From contig CAKRMK010000006.1 in NCBI GenBank assembly GCA_934364795.1, positions 59,974 through 123,973 of the forward strand: 64,000 nucleotides of DNA, in the 5' to 3' direction. Under the pieces are notes generated by a model. The model was given only the letters and a program-made list of their open reading frames with translations, searched no databases and was not told the origin of the DNA. Positions 26,394 through 34,028 of this stretch are shown piece after piece (the first letter of the stretch is position 1; every line of letters starts with the position of its first letter). The position numbers were made by a program, and so were the translations under genes. Source of the DNA: an uncultured Blautia sp. Its GTDB lineage: Bacteria > Bacillota > Clostridia > Lachnospirales > Lachnospiraceae.

Positions 26394-27593
26394 TCACTGC
26401 TTCTGTCTGAGAAAAAGGATTCTATCCAGGAGCTTAATGGCAGCGTCCTCCTTGCTCATAAGCGGGAGTCCCACTTCCTCATCCTGTGTAATCAGAGTCA
26501 GAACATTGGTGTCCCCCTGGAATCCGGCGCCTGCCATTTTTACATTATTGGCAGCTACCATATCCAGATTTTTCTTCGTCAGCTTGACTCTGGAATTACC
26601 GATCATATTTTGTGTTTCCATTGAAAATCCACATAAAAACTGTCCCGCTGGCTTATGCTCTCCAAGATATTTCAGGATATCATCCGTTCTTTCAAGAGAA
26701 ATAGACATGTCGTCATCCTTTTTCTTGATTTTTTCATCGCTGACGCTGGCGGGGCGATAATCTGCCACTGCAGCTGCCTTGATGATAATATCCTGTTCAC
26801 CACTTACCCTGGTAACAGCCTCATACATCTCTTTTGCTGTTACTATGGGAACAAACTTCACAAATGATGGCGGTGTAAGTGCAGTACGTCCACTTACCAG
26901 TGTGACATCTGCTCCACGCAGCATTGCCATCTTTGCAATAGCATAACCCATTTTTCCAGAAGAATGATTGGTGATATAGCGCACCGGGTCAATTGCCTCC
27001 TGGGTAGGACCTGCTGTAACCAGTACCTTCATCCCTGCCATGTCCTTCTTAAAGGCACATTCCCGCATAATATAGGACAAAAGCATCTCCGGTTCCGGCA
27101 TTTTACCCGCTCCCGTATCTCCGCAGGCAAGATAACCTACAGCCGGATTGATCACCTCATATCCATAATGCTCCAGAAGCTTTAAGTTGTCCTGGACAAC
27201 CGGATTTTCAAACATATTTGTATTCATTGCAGGAGAAATAAATTTCTTGCATTTACATGCCATGATGGTGGTCGTCAGCATATCATCCGCAATTCCATGT
27301 GCCAGCTTGCCGATCACATTGGCGCTGGCCGGTGCGATCATCACCACATCCGCCTTCTTTGCAATGGAAACATGCTCTACTGAAAACTGAAAATTCCGGT
27401 CAAAGGTATCCACAAGACATTTATTCCCGGTCAGAGTCTCAAAAGTAATAGGATTTATAAAATTAGTAGCATTTCGGGTCATAAGTACATGTACATCTGC
27501 ATGCAATTTCTTCAACGCACTTGCTAGATATGCAATCTTATATGCTGCAATACTTCCTGATATTCCAAGCAGAACCGTCTTTCCTTCTAACAT
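26394..27593 (-). CDS. coaBC: Bifunctional phosphopantothenoylcysteine decarboxylase / phosphopantothenate-cysteine ligase
   Basis: A 399-residue bifunctional enzyme. Residues 1 to about 180 are the FMN-dependent decarboxylase CoaC (LLGISGSIAAYKIAYLAS, active PAMNTNMFENP and the ACGDTGAGKMPEP flap). The rest is CoaB, the ligase (VLVTAGPTQEAIDPVRYI, NHSSGKMGYAIAKMA, and AAVADYRP). The ATG at 27593 has AGGAG five bases upstream; an open extension upstream contains no homology. The gene leads the CoA supply operon from its own promoter. Confidence 0.95.
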   Translation of the reverse strand: MLEGKTVLLGISGSIAAYKIAYLASALKKLHADVHVLMTRNATNFINPITFETLTGNKCLVDTFDRNFQFSVEHVSIAKKADVVMIAPASANVIGKLAHGIADDMLTTTIMACKCKKFISPAMNTNMFENPVVQDNLKLLEHYGYEVINPAVGYLACGDTGAGKMPEPEMLLSYIMRECAFKKDMAGMKVLVTAGPTQEAIDPVRYITNHSSGKMGYAIAKMAMLRGADVTLVSGRTALTPPSFVKFVPIVTAKEMYEAVTRVSGEQDIIIKAAAVADYRPASVSDEKIKKKDDDMSISLERTDDILKYLGEHKPAGQFLCGFSMETQNMIGNSRVKLTKKNLDMVAANNVKMAGAGFQGDTNVLTLITQDEEVGLPLMSKEDAAIKLLDRILFLRQKQ

Positions 27594-27701
27594 TATTACT
27601 CCTCTTTCCCTCACACAGGCACTAAAACAATCAGAAAACCTGCCTTTTTCTCTCCGGCCATTCGCAGACTTCAAAACTCGTACTGCTTATCCGTACCGCT
27701 T

Positions 27702-27762
27702 ATTATAAAGCAGATTCCCCCCTGATTGCAATAAATTTTTTATATGTATGGTTTTTCATACA
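27702..27762 (-). promoter_or_regulatory. Predicted coaBC promoter with upstream palindrome
   Basis: TTGCAA (27726-27731) and perfect TATAAT (27702-27707) on the minus strand are spaced by 18 bases. A TGTATG/CATACA palindrome (27745-27762) lies just upstream of the -35 and could bind a regulator. The whole 309-base gap 27594-27902 otherwise holds the mnmM promoter and a repeat fragment. Confidence 0.6.
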
Positions 27763-27815
27763 CAAATTTCTGCAAAATATGCGGTTACAATTTGCTGTAG
27801 ATTTTGCCTGTATAT

Positions 27816-27825
27816 CTGCTATAAT
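27816..27825 (+). promoter_or_regulatory. Extended -10 promoter for the methyltransferase gene
   Basis: TCTGCTATAAT (TATAAT at 27820-27825) carries the TGN extension of an extended -10 element; no good -35 is visible. The predicted start is near 27832, upstream of the gene at 27903. Confidence 0.5.
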
Positions 27826-27838
27826 AGTTCATACAGAT

Positions 27839-27878
27839 TTAGAGCGTGCCCAAAAGACATTCTGCAACATATTCAGGG
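27839..27878 (-). repeat. Degenerate copy 3 of the dispersed intergenic repeat
   Basis: On the plus strand TAGAGCGTGCCC followed by AAAAGACATTC matches the minus-strand end of copy 2 (TAGAGCGTGCCCCC, AAAATCATTC). Only this terminal part is conserved. It forms part of the 5' leader of the adjacent methyltransferase gene. Confidence 0.5.
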
Positions 27879-27902
27879 ATCATGCTTCAGAAAGGATTTG
27901 CC

Positions 27903-28466
27903 ATGAATTATCAGATTACCCAGTGGTGTGCCCACTTTATCACCCAGCATGTAAAAGAAGGGGATCTTTGCATTGATGCGACTATGGGAAACGGAAATGA
28001 CACCCTTCTTCTCTCCCGCCTTTGTGGAAATAAAGGGCAGGTACTTGCCTTTGACATCCAGGAAATGGCGCTTTCCCATACAGATGAGCTTCTAAAAAAA
28101 GAAGCCGCTCCCAATAATTATAAGCTGTTTCTGGATTCCCACGAAAACATGGGAAATTATGCTGCTCCTGAAACAGTAAGCTGCATTGTATTTAACTTCG
28201 GCTATCTGCCAGGAGGAGATCATCAGCTGGCAACCAGACCTGCTTCCAGTATCGCAGCTCTTGAAGCTTCCCTTTCCCTTCTGAAAAAAGGCGGAATCCT
28301 TATGCTGTGTATCTACAGCGGAGGAGACACCGGATTCGAAGAAAGAGATGCCCTCCTTGCATGGCTGAAGCAGCTGGATTCCAGAAAATACCTGGTGATC
28401 AGAACTGAATATTACAACCGCCCCAATAACCCGCCTATGCCGGTTCTTGTGGTAAGAAACAAATAG
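27903..28466 (+). CDS. Class I SAM-dependent methyltransferase, YtqB/MnmM-like
   Basis: A 187-residue Rossmann methyltransferase. The SAM motif DATMGNGNDTLLLSRL is at residues about 25-40, and VFNFGYLPGGDH is the conserved motif of the YtqB family, whose Bacillus subtilis member (MnmM) methylates the wobble uridine modification nm5s2U34 of certain tRNAs. The ATG at 27903 has AAGGA upstream; an open frame starts earlier at 27846 but runs through a repeat. It is a single gene facing away from the CoA operon. The tRNA target is inferred from family membership. Confidence 0.85.
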   Translation: MNYQITQWCAHFITQHVKEGDLCIDATMGNGNDTLLLSRLCGNKGQVLAFDIQEMALSHTDELLKKEAAPNNYKLFLDSHENMGNYAAPETVSCIVFNFGYLPGGDHQLATRPASSIAALEASLSLLKKGGILMLCIYSGGDTGFEERDALLAWLKQLDSRKYLVIRTEYYNRPNNPPMPVLVVRNK

Positions 28467-28500
28467 AAGGCCGTTTTCCTTAATGGTCAGCCTTCTATTT
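28461..28500. terminator. Hairpin between convergent methyltransferase and cyclophilin genes
   Basis: AAATAGAAGGC (28461-28471) pairs with GCCTTCTATTT (28490-28500). It overlaps the methyltransferase stop codon and has short T stretches on both sides, so it may work in both directions, though the T tracts are modest. Confidence 0.6.
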
Positions 28501-28535
28501 GCACTCATAATACTTTTAGTATTTAATCTGTAAAT

Positions 28536-29360
28536 TTAATCTGTAATGGTTACACTTGTCATGACAGGCTGTTCCTCTGCTGGAATCGTTCCATTATTGT
28601 CTGTTGGCTTGGCATCCTTACAGATTGCATCTACAACATCCATTCCCTCTGTTACATGTCCAAATGCAGCATACTGGCCATCCAGATAAGTACTGTCTGT
28701 CTGAACAATAAAGAACTGGGAACTTGCACTGTCCGGATTAGAAGATCTTGCCATGGAAATAACGCCTCTTTCGTGGGAAATGTTATTTTCTACCCCATTT
28801 GAAGAAAATTCCCCTTTGATGGTTTCATCAGAACCGCCTCTTCCGGTTCCTTCCGGATCACCGCCCTGAATCATGAAGCCATCCATAATACGGTGGAATG
28901 TAAGTCCGTCATAAAAATGCTCCTGTGCCAGTTTTACAAAGTTGGTAACACTGATAGGTGCAGTATCTGCATCCAGCTCCACCTTGATGGTACCGTAATC
29001 CTTCACCTCTATTTCCGCATGATGGATTCCTGTAAGCTGTTCTGAAGTATCAAGAAGCACTCCCGAAGTCTCTCCGGTATCGGATGCTGTATCTTCTGTT
29101 GAGTCCTCTCCTGTATCGGATGCTGTGTCTTCCTCTGAAGTCTCATCTGTGGTTTCTGCCGGTTCTTCTACATTTGCTCCATTATCGCCGTCTGTAAAGC
29201 CAGAAACCTCTTCTTGGTCCTCTGATGCTTCTTCATTATCTGTATTTTCTTTTGATTCTGTTGTACTGCTTTCTTCTTTTTTATCAGAACCACATCCTGC
29301 CAGCAGGCCAGCTGATAAAGATGCTACACAAAGAAGTGCAAGAATCTTTCTTTTTTTCAT
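28536..29360 (-). CDS. Cyclophilin-type peptidyl-prolyl isomerase lipoprotein
   Basis: A 274-residue exported lipoprotein. The start MKKRKILALLCVAS leads to a lipobox LLAGC (Cys at about residue 22), so the mature protein is membrane anchored on the outside. Residues about 25-115 are a low-complexity acidic linker rich in Glu, Asp, Ser and Thr with a repeated DTASDTGE unit. The cyclophilin domain fills the rest, with FHRIMDGFMIQGGDPEG and SSQFFIVQ. The ATG at 29360 is used because it opens the signal peptide and AGGAGG lies 12 bases upstream; the frame is open 32 codons further. Its role is probably folding of surface proteins. Confidence 0.92.
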   Translation of the reverse strand: MKKRKILALLCVASLSAGLLAGCGSDKKEESSTTESKENTDNEEASEDQEEVSGFTDGDNGANVEEPAETTDETSEEDTASDTGEDSTEDTASDTGETSGVLLDTSEQLTGIHHAEIEVKDYGTIKVELDADTAPISVTNFVKLAQEHFYDGLTFHRIMDGFMIQGGDPEGTGRGGSDETIKGEFSSNGVENNISHERGVISMARSSNPDSASSQFFIVQTDSTYLDGQYAAFGHVTEGMDVVDAICKDAKPTDNNGTIPAEEQPVMTSVTITD

Positions 29361-29393
29361 AATTAATTTCCGCCTCCTAATTCTTTTATTACA

Positions 29394-29437
29394 AAAGTCA
29401 GTTACAGGTACGCCACAGGCGCAAAGCAACTGACTTT
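29394..29437 (-). repeat. Ten-base inverted repeat in the cyclophilin gene leader
   Basis: AAAGTCAGTT (29394-29403) and AACTGACTTT (29428-29437) form a perfect stem around a GC-rich 24-base loop, about 35 bases before the start codon on the minus strand. It may be an mRNA leader hairpin or an operator. Confidence 0.5.
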
Positions 29438-29499
29438 CATACACTGTTCTCCTCATTATAGCGAACTTATTTCAAAATACAATTCTTTTCACAGATTGT

Positions 29500-30093
29500 T
29501 CACCTGTTTTTCTTTGTTACAATCTGTCCCACAGCATAACATGCCGCTGCCACAACCATGCCATTAACAGATGCAACGCCCCATTTCAGCACATTTGCCA
29601 CAACAGCACCAAGAAACACCCCTGCAACAGAAAACCAGTTTACTGTTTTCAAATGAGGATGTTCTGTTTCATAATCCTCTTTATTCATAAAATAATCAAT
29701 TACCAGAATAATTCCCACTGGCGGAAGTGTACAGTTTAAAATATTCAGCCAGTCACAGAAATTGTAATACAGCCATACAGAGGCAACTGTTCCAATGATT
29801 CCGGAAATCAGTACCATTGGTTTCTTTTTCTGGTGAAAAATATTGGCAAGTCCAAGTCCTGCTGAATACAATGCATTGTCGTTGGTTGTCCAGATATTAA
29901 GGCCAAGCACCAGAATAGCTGCATAAAACAGATTCAGACGGATCATAACCTCAAAAATATCATTTCCATCTACAAAAATAGAGGATACCGCACCAAAGAA
30001 GAACATAAGGGAATTTCCGATAAAAAAGGCAATCACAGTTGTAATCGCACCAACTTTTCCATTTTTTCTCTCCCATCTTGCCACTTTTTCCAT
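29500..30093 (-). pseudogene. codB: 5'-truncated cytosine permease (NCS1 family, CodB-like)
   Basis: A 197-residue frame that matches only the C-terminal half of CodB-type NCS1 permeases (normally about 420 residues). It has VLGLNIWTTNDNALYSAGLG, the conserved substrate/ion-site stretch, plus LPPVGIILVIDYFMNKEDY and about five to six membrane segments. The first 200 or so residues, including the N-terminal helices needed for transport, are missing, and the apparent ATG at 30093 has no ribosome binding site. Upstream is only the short spacer to luxS. I read it as a remnant left by a deletion; a short functional protein is unlikely. Confidence 0.75.
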
Positions 30094-30180
30094 AGTCTGC
30101 TAAAATTAAATAGGCAAAACCTGCAAAAATGCAGCTTGCTTTAAATAATTTTTATTTTACACAGAAAGGAAGATTTTTTC

Positions 30181-30660
30181 ATGGAAAAAATTACCAGCTT
30201 CACAATAGACCATATTAAACTTCAGCCAGGCGTTTACGTTTCCCGTAAGGATCCGGTTGGTGACAGTGTGATCACTACTTTTGATATCCGCATGACTTCT
30301 CCTAATGAAGAGCCGGTCATGAATACAGCAGAGCTTCACACCATCGAGCATCTTGCAGCCACTTTTCTTCGCAATCACAAAGAATTTGGCTCCAAAATGA
30401 TCTACTGGGGACCAATGGGCTGCCGTACCGGCAATTACCTGCTTCTGAACGGAGATTATGAATCAAAAGATATCGTTCCCCTTATGATCGAAACCTTTGA
30501 GTTTATCCGCGATTTCGAGGGGGAGGTTCCTGGCGCATCTGCAAAGGACTGCGGAAACTATCTGGATATGAACCTTGGCATGGCCAAATATCTGGCAAAA
30601 AAGTTCCTGGATGAAGTCCTTTATGACATTAAACCGGACAGACTGGTTTATCCAGAATAA
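30181..30660 (+). CDS. luxS: S-ribosylhomocysteine lyase (autoinducer-2 synthase)
   Basis: A 159-residue LuxS that cleaves S-ribosylhomocysteine to homocysteine and DPD, the AI-2 precursor, in the activated methyl cycle. The metal-binding HTIEH (residues about 55-59), the catalytic cysteine region GCRTGNY and the later second-metal-ligand segment AKDCGNYLDMNLG are present. AAAGGAAG precedes the ATG. It is a single-gene unit between the codB remnant and a bidirectional terminator. Confidence 0.96.
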   Translation: MEKITSFTIDHIKLQPGVYVSRKDPVGDSVITTFDIRMTSPNEEPVMNTAELHTIEHLAATFLRNHKEFGSKMIYWGPMGCRTGNYLLLNGDYESKDIVPLMIETFEFIRDFEGEVPGASAKDCGNYLDMNLGMAKYLAKKFLDEVLYDIKPDRLVYPE

Positions 30661-30741
30661 CAGAGTTTGCCTGTCATGAAGAAATAACGATTTACACAGT
30701 AAATCAGCAGCTTTCAAATAATTTTTTCCCTGGCATCACAA

Positions 30742-30794
30742 AAAAGACGCTGTGTAAGAAGCTTATATTGCTTCAGCTACATAGCGTCTTTTCG
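30742..30794. terminator. Bidirectional terminator between luxS and the SH3b lipoprotein gene
   Basis: AAAAGACGCT, with further pairing inside, pairs with AGCGTCTTTT; T runs flank the stem on both strands. It stops luxS on the plus strand and the lipoprotein gene on the minus strand. Confidence 0.85.
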
Positions 30795-30879
30795 TCATTT
30801 ATAGGGATATCTGCATAACCTGCCTTACAGCATATTCAATCAAATCTGGTTACAATATGGTTATGGCAGTCGGCTGTTA

Positions 30880-31401
30880 TCAGCCTGTAACTTCTTCTCC
30901 TGCATCAGCGCTTCCATCTGCCGGAGCCTCTGTGGATGCATCCGTCTGTGCTGCCTGATCTTCACTTTCCTCTGCAGGTGTTTCTGCTGCTGCCTCTGCT
31001 GCGCTTACATAGTCACCGGATACATATGCTGTCTGTCCTTCATAGGAAACTTCAATCCAGCCATTATCACACACACCGGTACTGGTAAGCTGTGTACCAC
31101 TTGCCACACCTGCGATCAGGGTAGCATCTGCGCTTGCATCTGCACGAAGATTCACATCTGTATTGGCAACGTATGTACCATCCTGTTTGGTCACGTTCAC
31201 ACCGCTGGCTGTCTGTGCTACAACCGGTTCTGGTGTAGGAGTGGCTTCAGGTGTAGGAGTTGCCTCCGGTGTAGGAGTAGGAATTGGAGTAGGGGTTGCC
31301 TGTATTACTGTAACAGTTGCTCCTGCGCCTTCTTCAAATCCGCATCCTGGAATGCAAAGTGCCGCGCCCAGAAGCAATGCTGCCAGACCTGCTTTTTTCA
31401 T
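30880..31401 (-). CDS. Lipoprotein with proline-rich linker and SH3b domain
   Basis: A 173-residue exported lipoprotein. A signal peptide (MKKAGLAALLLGAALCIPGC) ends in a lipobox cysteine at residue 20. Then come a TPTPEATPTPEA-type tandem-repeat linker, a bacterial SH3 domain (TDVNLRADASADATLIAGV, GWIEVSYEGQTAYVSGDYV), and an Ala/Glu/Asp-rich tail. SH3b domains usually bind cell wall peptides or glycans, so a surface role is likely but the partner is unknown. AAGGAGG lies before the ATG at 31401. The repeat-coding DNA (about 31220-31300) may vary in length between strains. Confidence 0.85.
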   Translation of the reverse strand: MKKAGLAALLLGAALCIPGCGFEEGAGATVTVIQATPTPIPTPTPEATPTPEATPTPEPVVAQTASGVNVTKQDGTYVANTDVNLRADASADATLIAGVASGTQLTSTGVCDNGWIEVSYEGQTAYVSGDYVSAAEAAAETPAEESEDQAAQTDASTEAPADGSADAGEEVTG

Positions 31402-31498
31402 AATAGTATTCCTCCTTATACAAAGCACTGCTGCTTTGAATTGATTCATCTTCTCTTAAAATATTACAAAAACAGACTCTTTTCGCGAATCATTACAA

Positions 31499-31624
31499 TT
31501 AATATACAGTATTATTACAAATTATGCAACCCCTAAGTGTAGCTTTGCCAGGTTTACCATTCATCACCTGCAAAAATTCCGGACCATCATCTACCAGTGC
31601 AATTCGAACTTTATTTTCTGCCAT
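31499..31624 (-). CDS. Small 41-codon open frame after the XdhC-family gene, possible gene remnant
   Basis: A 41-residue frame whose ATG begins four bases after the TAA of the XdhC-family gene. It reads MAENKVRIALVDDGPEFLQV and then becomes unlike any family I know. The first 20 residues resemble the beginning of a response-regulator receiver domain (strand, then an acidic VDD pair), so it could be the stub of a deleted regulator. The ribosome binding site is weak. It may also be an uninteresting chance frame. Confidence 0.3.
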   Translation of the reverse strand: MAENKVRIALVDDGPEFLQVMNGKPGKATLRGCIICNNTVY

Positions 31625-31627
31625 AGC

Positions 31628-32677
31628 TTACACCCGCTCGAATACCACTGTCACCTGCCCGCCGCAGATCATGCCAAGGCTGTCTTTGCCATCAGCTGTT
31701 AAAGCATAGTGCTTTACTTCTTTTTCTTTTACTTCTTTGCAGTGATTGACAGCCTCAAATTCTACCTTGCCGCCGCCAATGCTGCCAGTAATGTGACCGG
31801 AGGGTTCCACAAACATTTTGCTTCCCACGCCACGGGGGGAGGAACCGGATTTCTCTGCAATGGTGACCATAACACCCTGCCGTCCTTCTCTGACTGCTGC
31901 CTCAACCTTTTCATCACAGTAAGCAGAATAATGCTGATTTTTCACCTTGATGATCTCTGCCATAATACTTACTGCAATTTCTTCCGGAAGCTGACCTCCA
32001 AGAGGGATTCCAATAGGTGCATGGACCTCATCCAGCTGTTCCTGTGTATATCCTTCTTTCAGAAGATTCTCTCTTGTAATCCGCACTTTATTTTTGCTTC
32101 CGATCATTCCAAGGTATTCATAAGGACGGCAAAGAAGCCTGCGAAGACAGTCTGCATCTCCCAGGTGTCCTCTGGTAAGAATTACATAGTAGGCATTGTC
32201 ATAGGGTTCAACATATTTGTCCAATTCTTTAAAGTCCCCGTAAATCAGCTGGTCTGCTTCCGGGAAACGCTCTTTGGTCACAAAATCCTCTCTGTCATCC
32301 ATAATGGTCACATGAAAACCAAGCATTTTTCCAAGATGTGCAGTAGGCTGTGATACATGACCGCCCCCAAAGATTACAAGTCTGGGATTTTTACGGTAGT
32401 CTTCTATAAAAAGACGGCAGCCATCTGCATTTACAACCCTTGTTTCTTTGGTTTCATCCAGAATATCCAAATATTTCTTCCAGATGGTCTCCTCTTCTGA
32501 ATCTTTTGTAATTAACTGTACAAACGGCGTTTTCTTTCCTGTTTCATTGCTATTTGTCTCCCGGACTGCCGTATTGGGTTTCAGAATACATTTCTTTCCC
32601 ATATAGGGACCATCCAGAAAAATTCCGGTTTTGACTCTGCCTTTTTCGTCCAGTATTTCATATATTTTATTGTACAT
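31628..32677 (-). CDS. XdhC-family molybdenum hydroxylase maturation factor with inverted domain order
   Basis: A 349-residue protein. Residues about 95-230 form the XdhC C-type Rossmann domain (VIFGGGHVSQPTAHLGKML, VILTRGHLGDADCLRRLL, LGMIGSKNKVRITRE). Residues about 255-349 form the XdhC/CoxI domain (TIAEKSGSSPRGVGSKMFV, GSIGGGKVE, LGMICGGQVTVVFE). The usual order is the reverse. XdhC proteins bind the molybdenum cofactor and load it, sulfurated or selenated, into hydroxylases; two such enzymes are encoded about 15-20 kb away. The first 90 residues are not assigned. It diverges from a symporter gene. Confidence 0.85.
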   Translation of the reverse strand: MYNKIYEILDEKGRVKTGIFLDGPYMGKKCILKPNTAVRETNSNETGKKTPFVQLITKDSEEETIWKKYLDILDETKETRVVNADGCRLFIEDYRKNPRLVIFGGGHVSQPTAHLGKMLGFHVTIMDDREDFVTKERFPEADQLIYGDFKELDKYVEPYDNAYYVILTRGHLGDADCLRRLLCRPYEYLGMIGSKNKVRITRENLLKEGYTQEQLDEVHAPIGIPLGGQLPEEIAVSIMAEIIKVKNQHYSAYCDEKVEAAVREGRQGVMVTIAEKSGSSPRGVGSKMFVEPSGHITGSIGGGKVEFEAVNHCKEVKEKEVKHYALTADGKDSLGMICGGQVTVVFERV

Positions 32678-32757
32678 GGCACTTCACCTCATGGTTCTAA
32701 AATTTCATTGCTGTTTTTCTTTGGATATATTATAATACATCCGGAGGAATTTTCACA

Positions 32758-33963
32758 ATGAAGAAAAAAAGAATTATGGCCAGTTTTCCTGTCCGGATTC
32801 TGGCAGTCAGTATACCCGGCCTCCTTGCAGGCCTGTTTTTTAATGCCACAAGAACTATGGGGCTGACATCAGGAGCTTTGAACCTGGTAGTCACAGCCCG
32901 TTATGTACTAAGCCAGCTGATCACATTTTTAGCACCTGTGATCATTATCGGTCTTATGGCATCCTCGATTATCTCTGTAAAAAAAGATCCTACACCAGTC
33001 ACTGCCCCGGCTATTCAGATTACTTACTTTTCCATGCTGGGAGCTGCAGCATTTGCAGCAGTCCTTGGATATCTCATCATTCCAAGACTTCCTGTATCCA
33101 CAGACAGCCTGTCCTTCCGTTTCCTGCCAGACACCCTGTTTGAACTTCCTATTCCGGCACCACTTTCTGCTTTAAGTGCGCTGGTGCTTGCCGTGCTTCT
33201 GGGATTTAGTGCCTGCTGGACAAATGCCGTCCGGACAAAAGAACTTTTAAACGAGCTTCGGGGAATTACTCTTTCCCTGATGTCCAGAATTCTTCTGCCA
33301 TTATTGCCGGCTTATATCGGACTTTCCCTTTGCACTCTTGCCTATCAGGGATATTTCATAAAATACCTGCCCCTTTTACTTCTGGCACTTCTTATTGTTA
33401 TCCCGGCCTATGGTGTCTGGGTCGTGCTTCTGTATTACATTGCAGGAGCTTACGCCGAAGAAAAGCCCTGGCAGATTTTGAAAAATTACATGCCAGTATG
33501 TAAAATGGCTCTAAAAACACGTTCTTCTACTGCTGTAGAAAAACATTCCCAGGAAGCAGCCGATAAATGCAGCCAGCTTGATCCCCGGCTTACAAAAGAA
33601 ATGGTTCCTCTTTTTGTACAGATCCATCACTGCGGCTCCGTACTGGCAGAAGTTTTCTTTGCTATGATGATCTCCAGGGTTCTTTACGGCTCTGTTCCCG
33701 CACCTGGAACGATGGTGATTTTTGGTATTTTGCTTGCTACCTGCTCCATCGGGACACCGGGACTTCCCTGGGGAACGGTAATGGTATCTCTTGGAACCCT
33801 GACGGGAATTTTAAAATTCGGTGACTCCGGAATTGCGCTGATGTTTGCCTTTTTCGCACTGCATGACGCTTTTGCAGCAGCATGCAACATGACATGTGAC
33901 GGAGCAGCCCAGCTGTTTCTTACAGGGTATATAAAAAGGCATGACCTGACGATTAAAAATTAA
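32758..33963 (+). CDS. Dicarboxylate/amino acid:cation symporter (DAACS family)
   Basis: A 401-residue integral membrane protein with about eight hydrophobic helices and two re-entrant-loop regions. The motif order fits the DAACS/GltPh fold: FLAPVIIIGLMASSI, the serine-rich ALKTRSSTAVE in place of the usual SSSAATLP, and near the end DAFAAACNMTCDGAAQL, the substrate and sodium site. GGAGG lies ten bases before the ATG. Substrates are typically glutamate, aspartate, serine or C4-dicarboxylates. It is a single gene divergent from the XdhC-family gene. Confidence 0.85.
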   Translation: MKKKRIMASFPVRILAVSIPGLLAGLFFNATRTMGLTSGALNLVVTARYVLSQLITFLAPVIIIGLMASSIISVKKDPTPVTAPAIQITYFSMLGAAAFAAVLGYLIIPRLPVSTDSLSFRFLPDTLFELPIPAPLSALSALVLAVLLGFSACWTNAVRTKELLNELRGITLSLMSRILLPLLPAYIGLSLCTLAYQGYFIKYLPLLLLALLIVIPAYGVWVVLLYYIAGAYAEEKPWQILKNYMPVCKMALKTRSSTAVEKHSQEAADKCSQLDPRLTKEMVPLFVQIHHCGSVLAEVFFAMMISRVLYGSVPAPGTMVIFGILLATCSIGTPGLPWGTVMVSLGTLTGILKFGDSGIALMFAFFALHDAFAAACNMTCDGAAQLFLTGYIKRHDLTIKN

Positions 33964-34028
33964 AATGTTGCAGCCGGATTTGGATGGCACCACTCTAAAA
34001 TCCGCAAAAAACCTGAGATTAGCAGATT

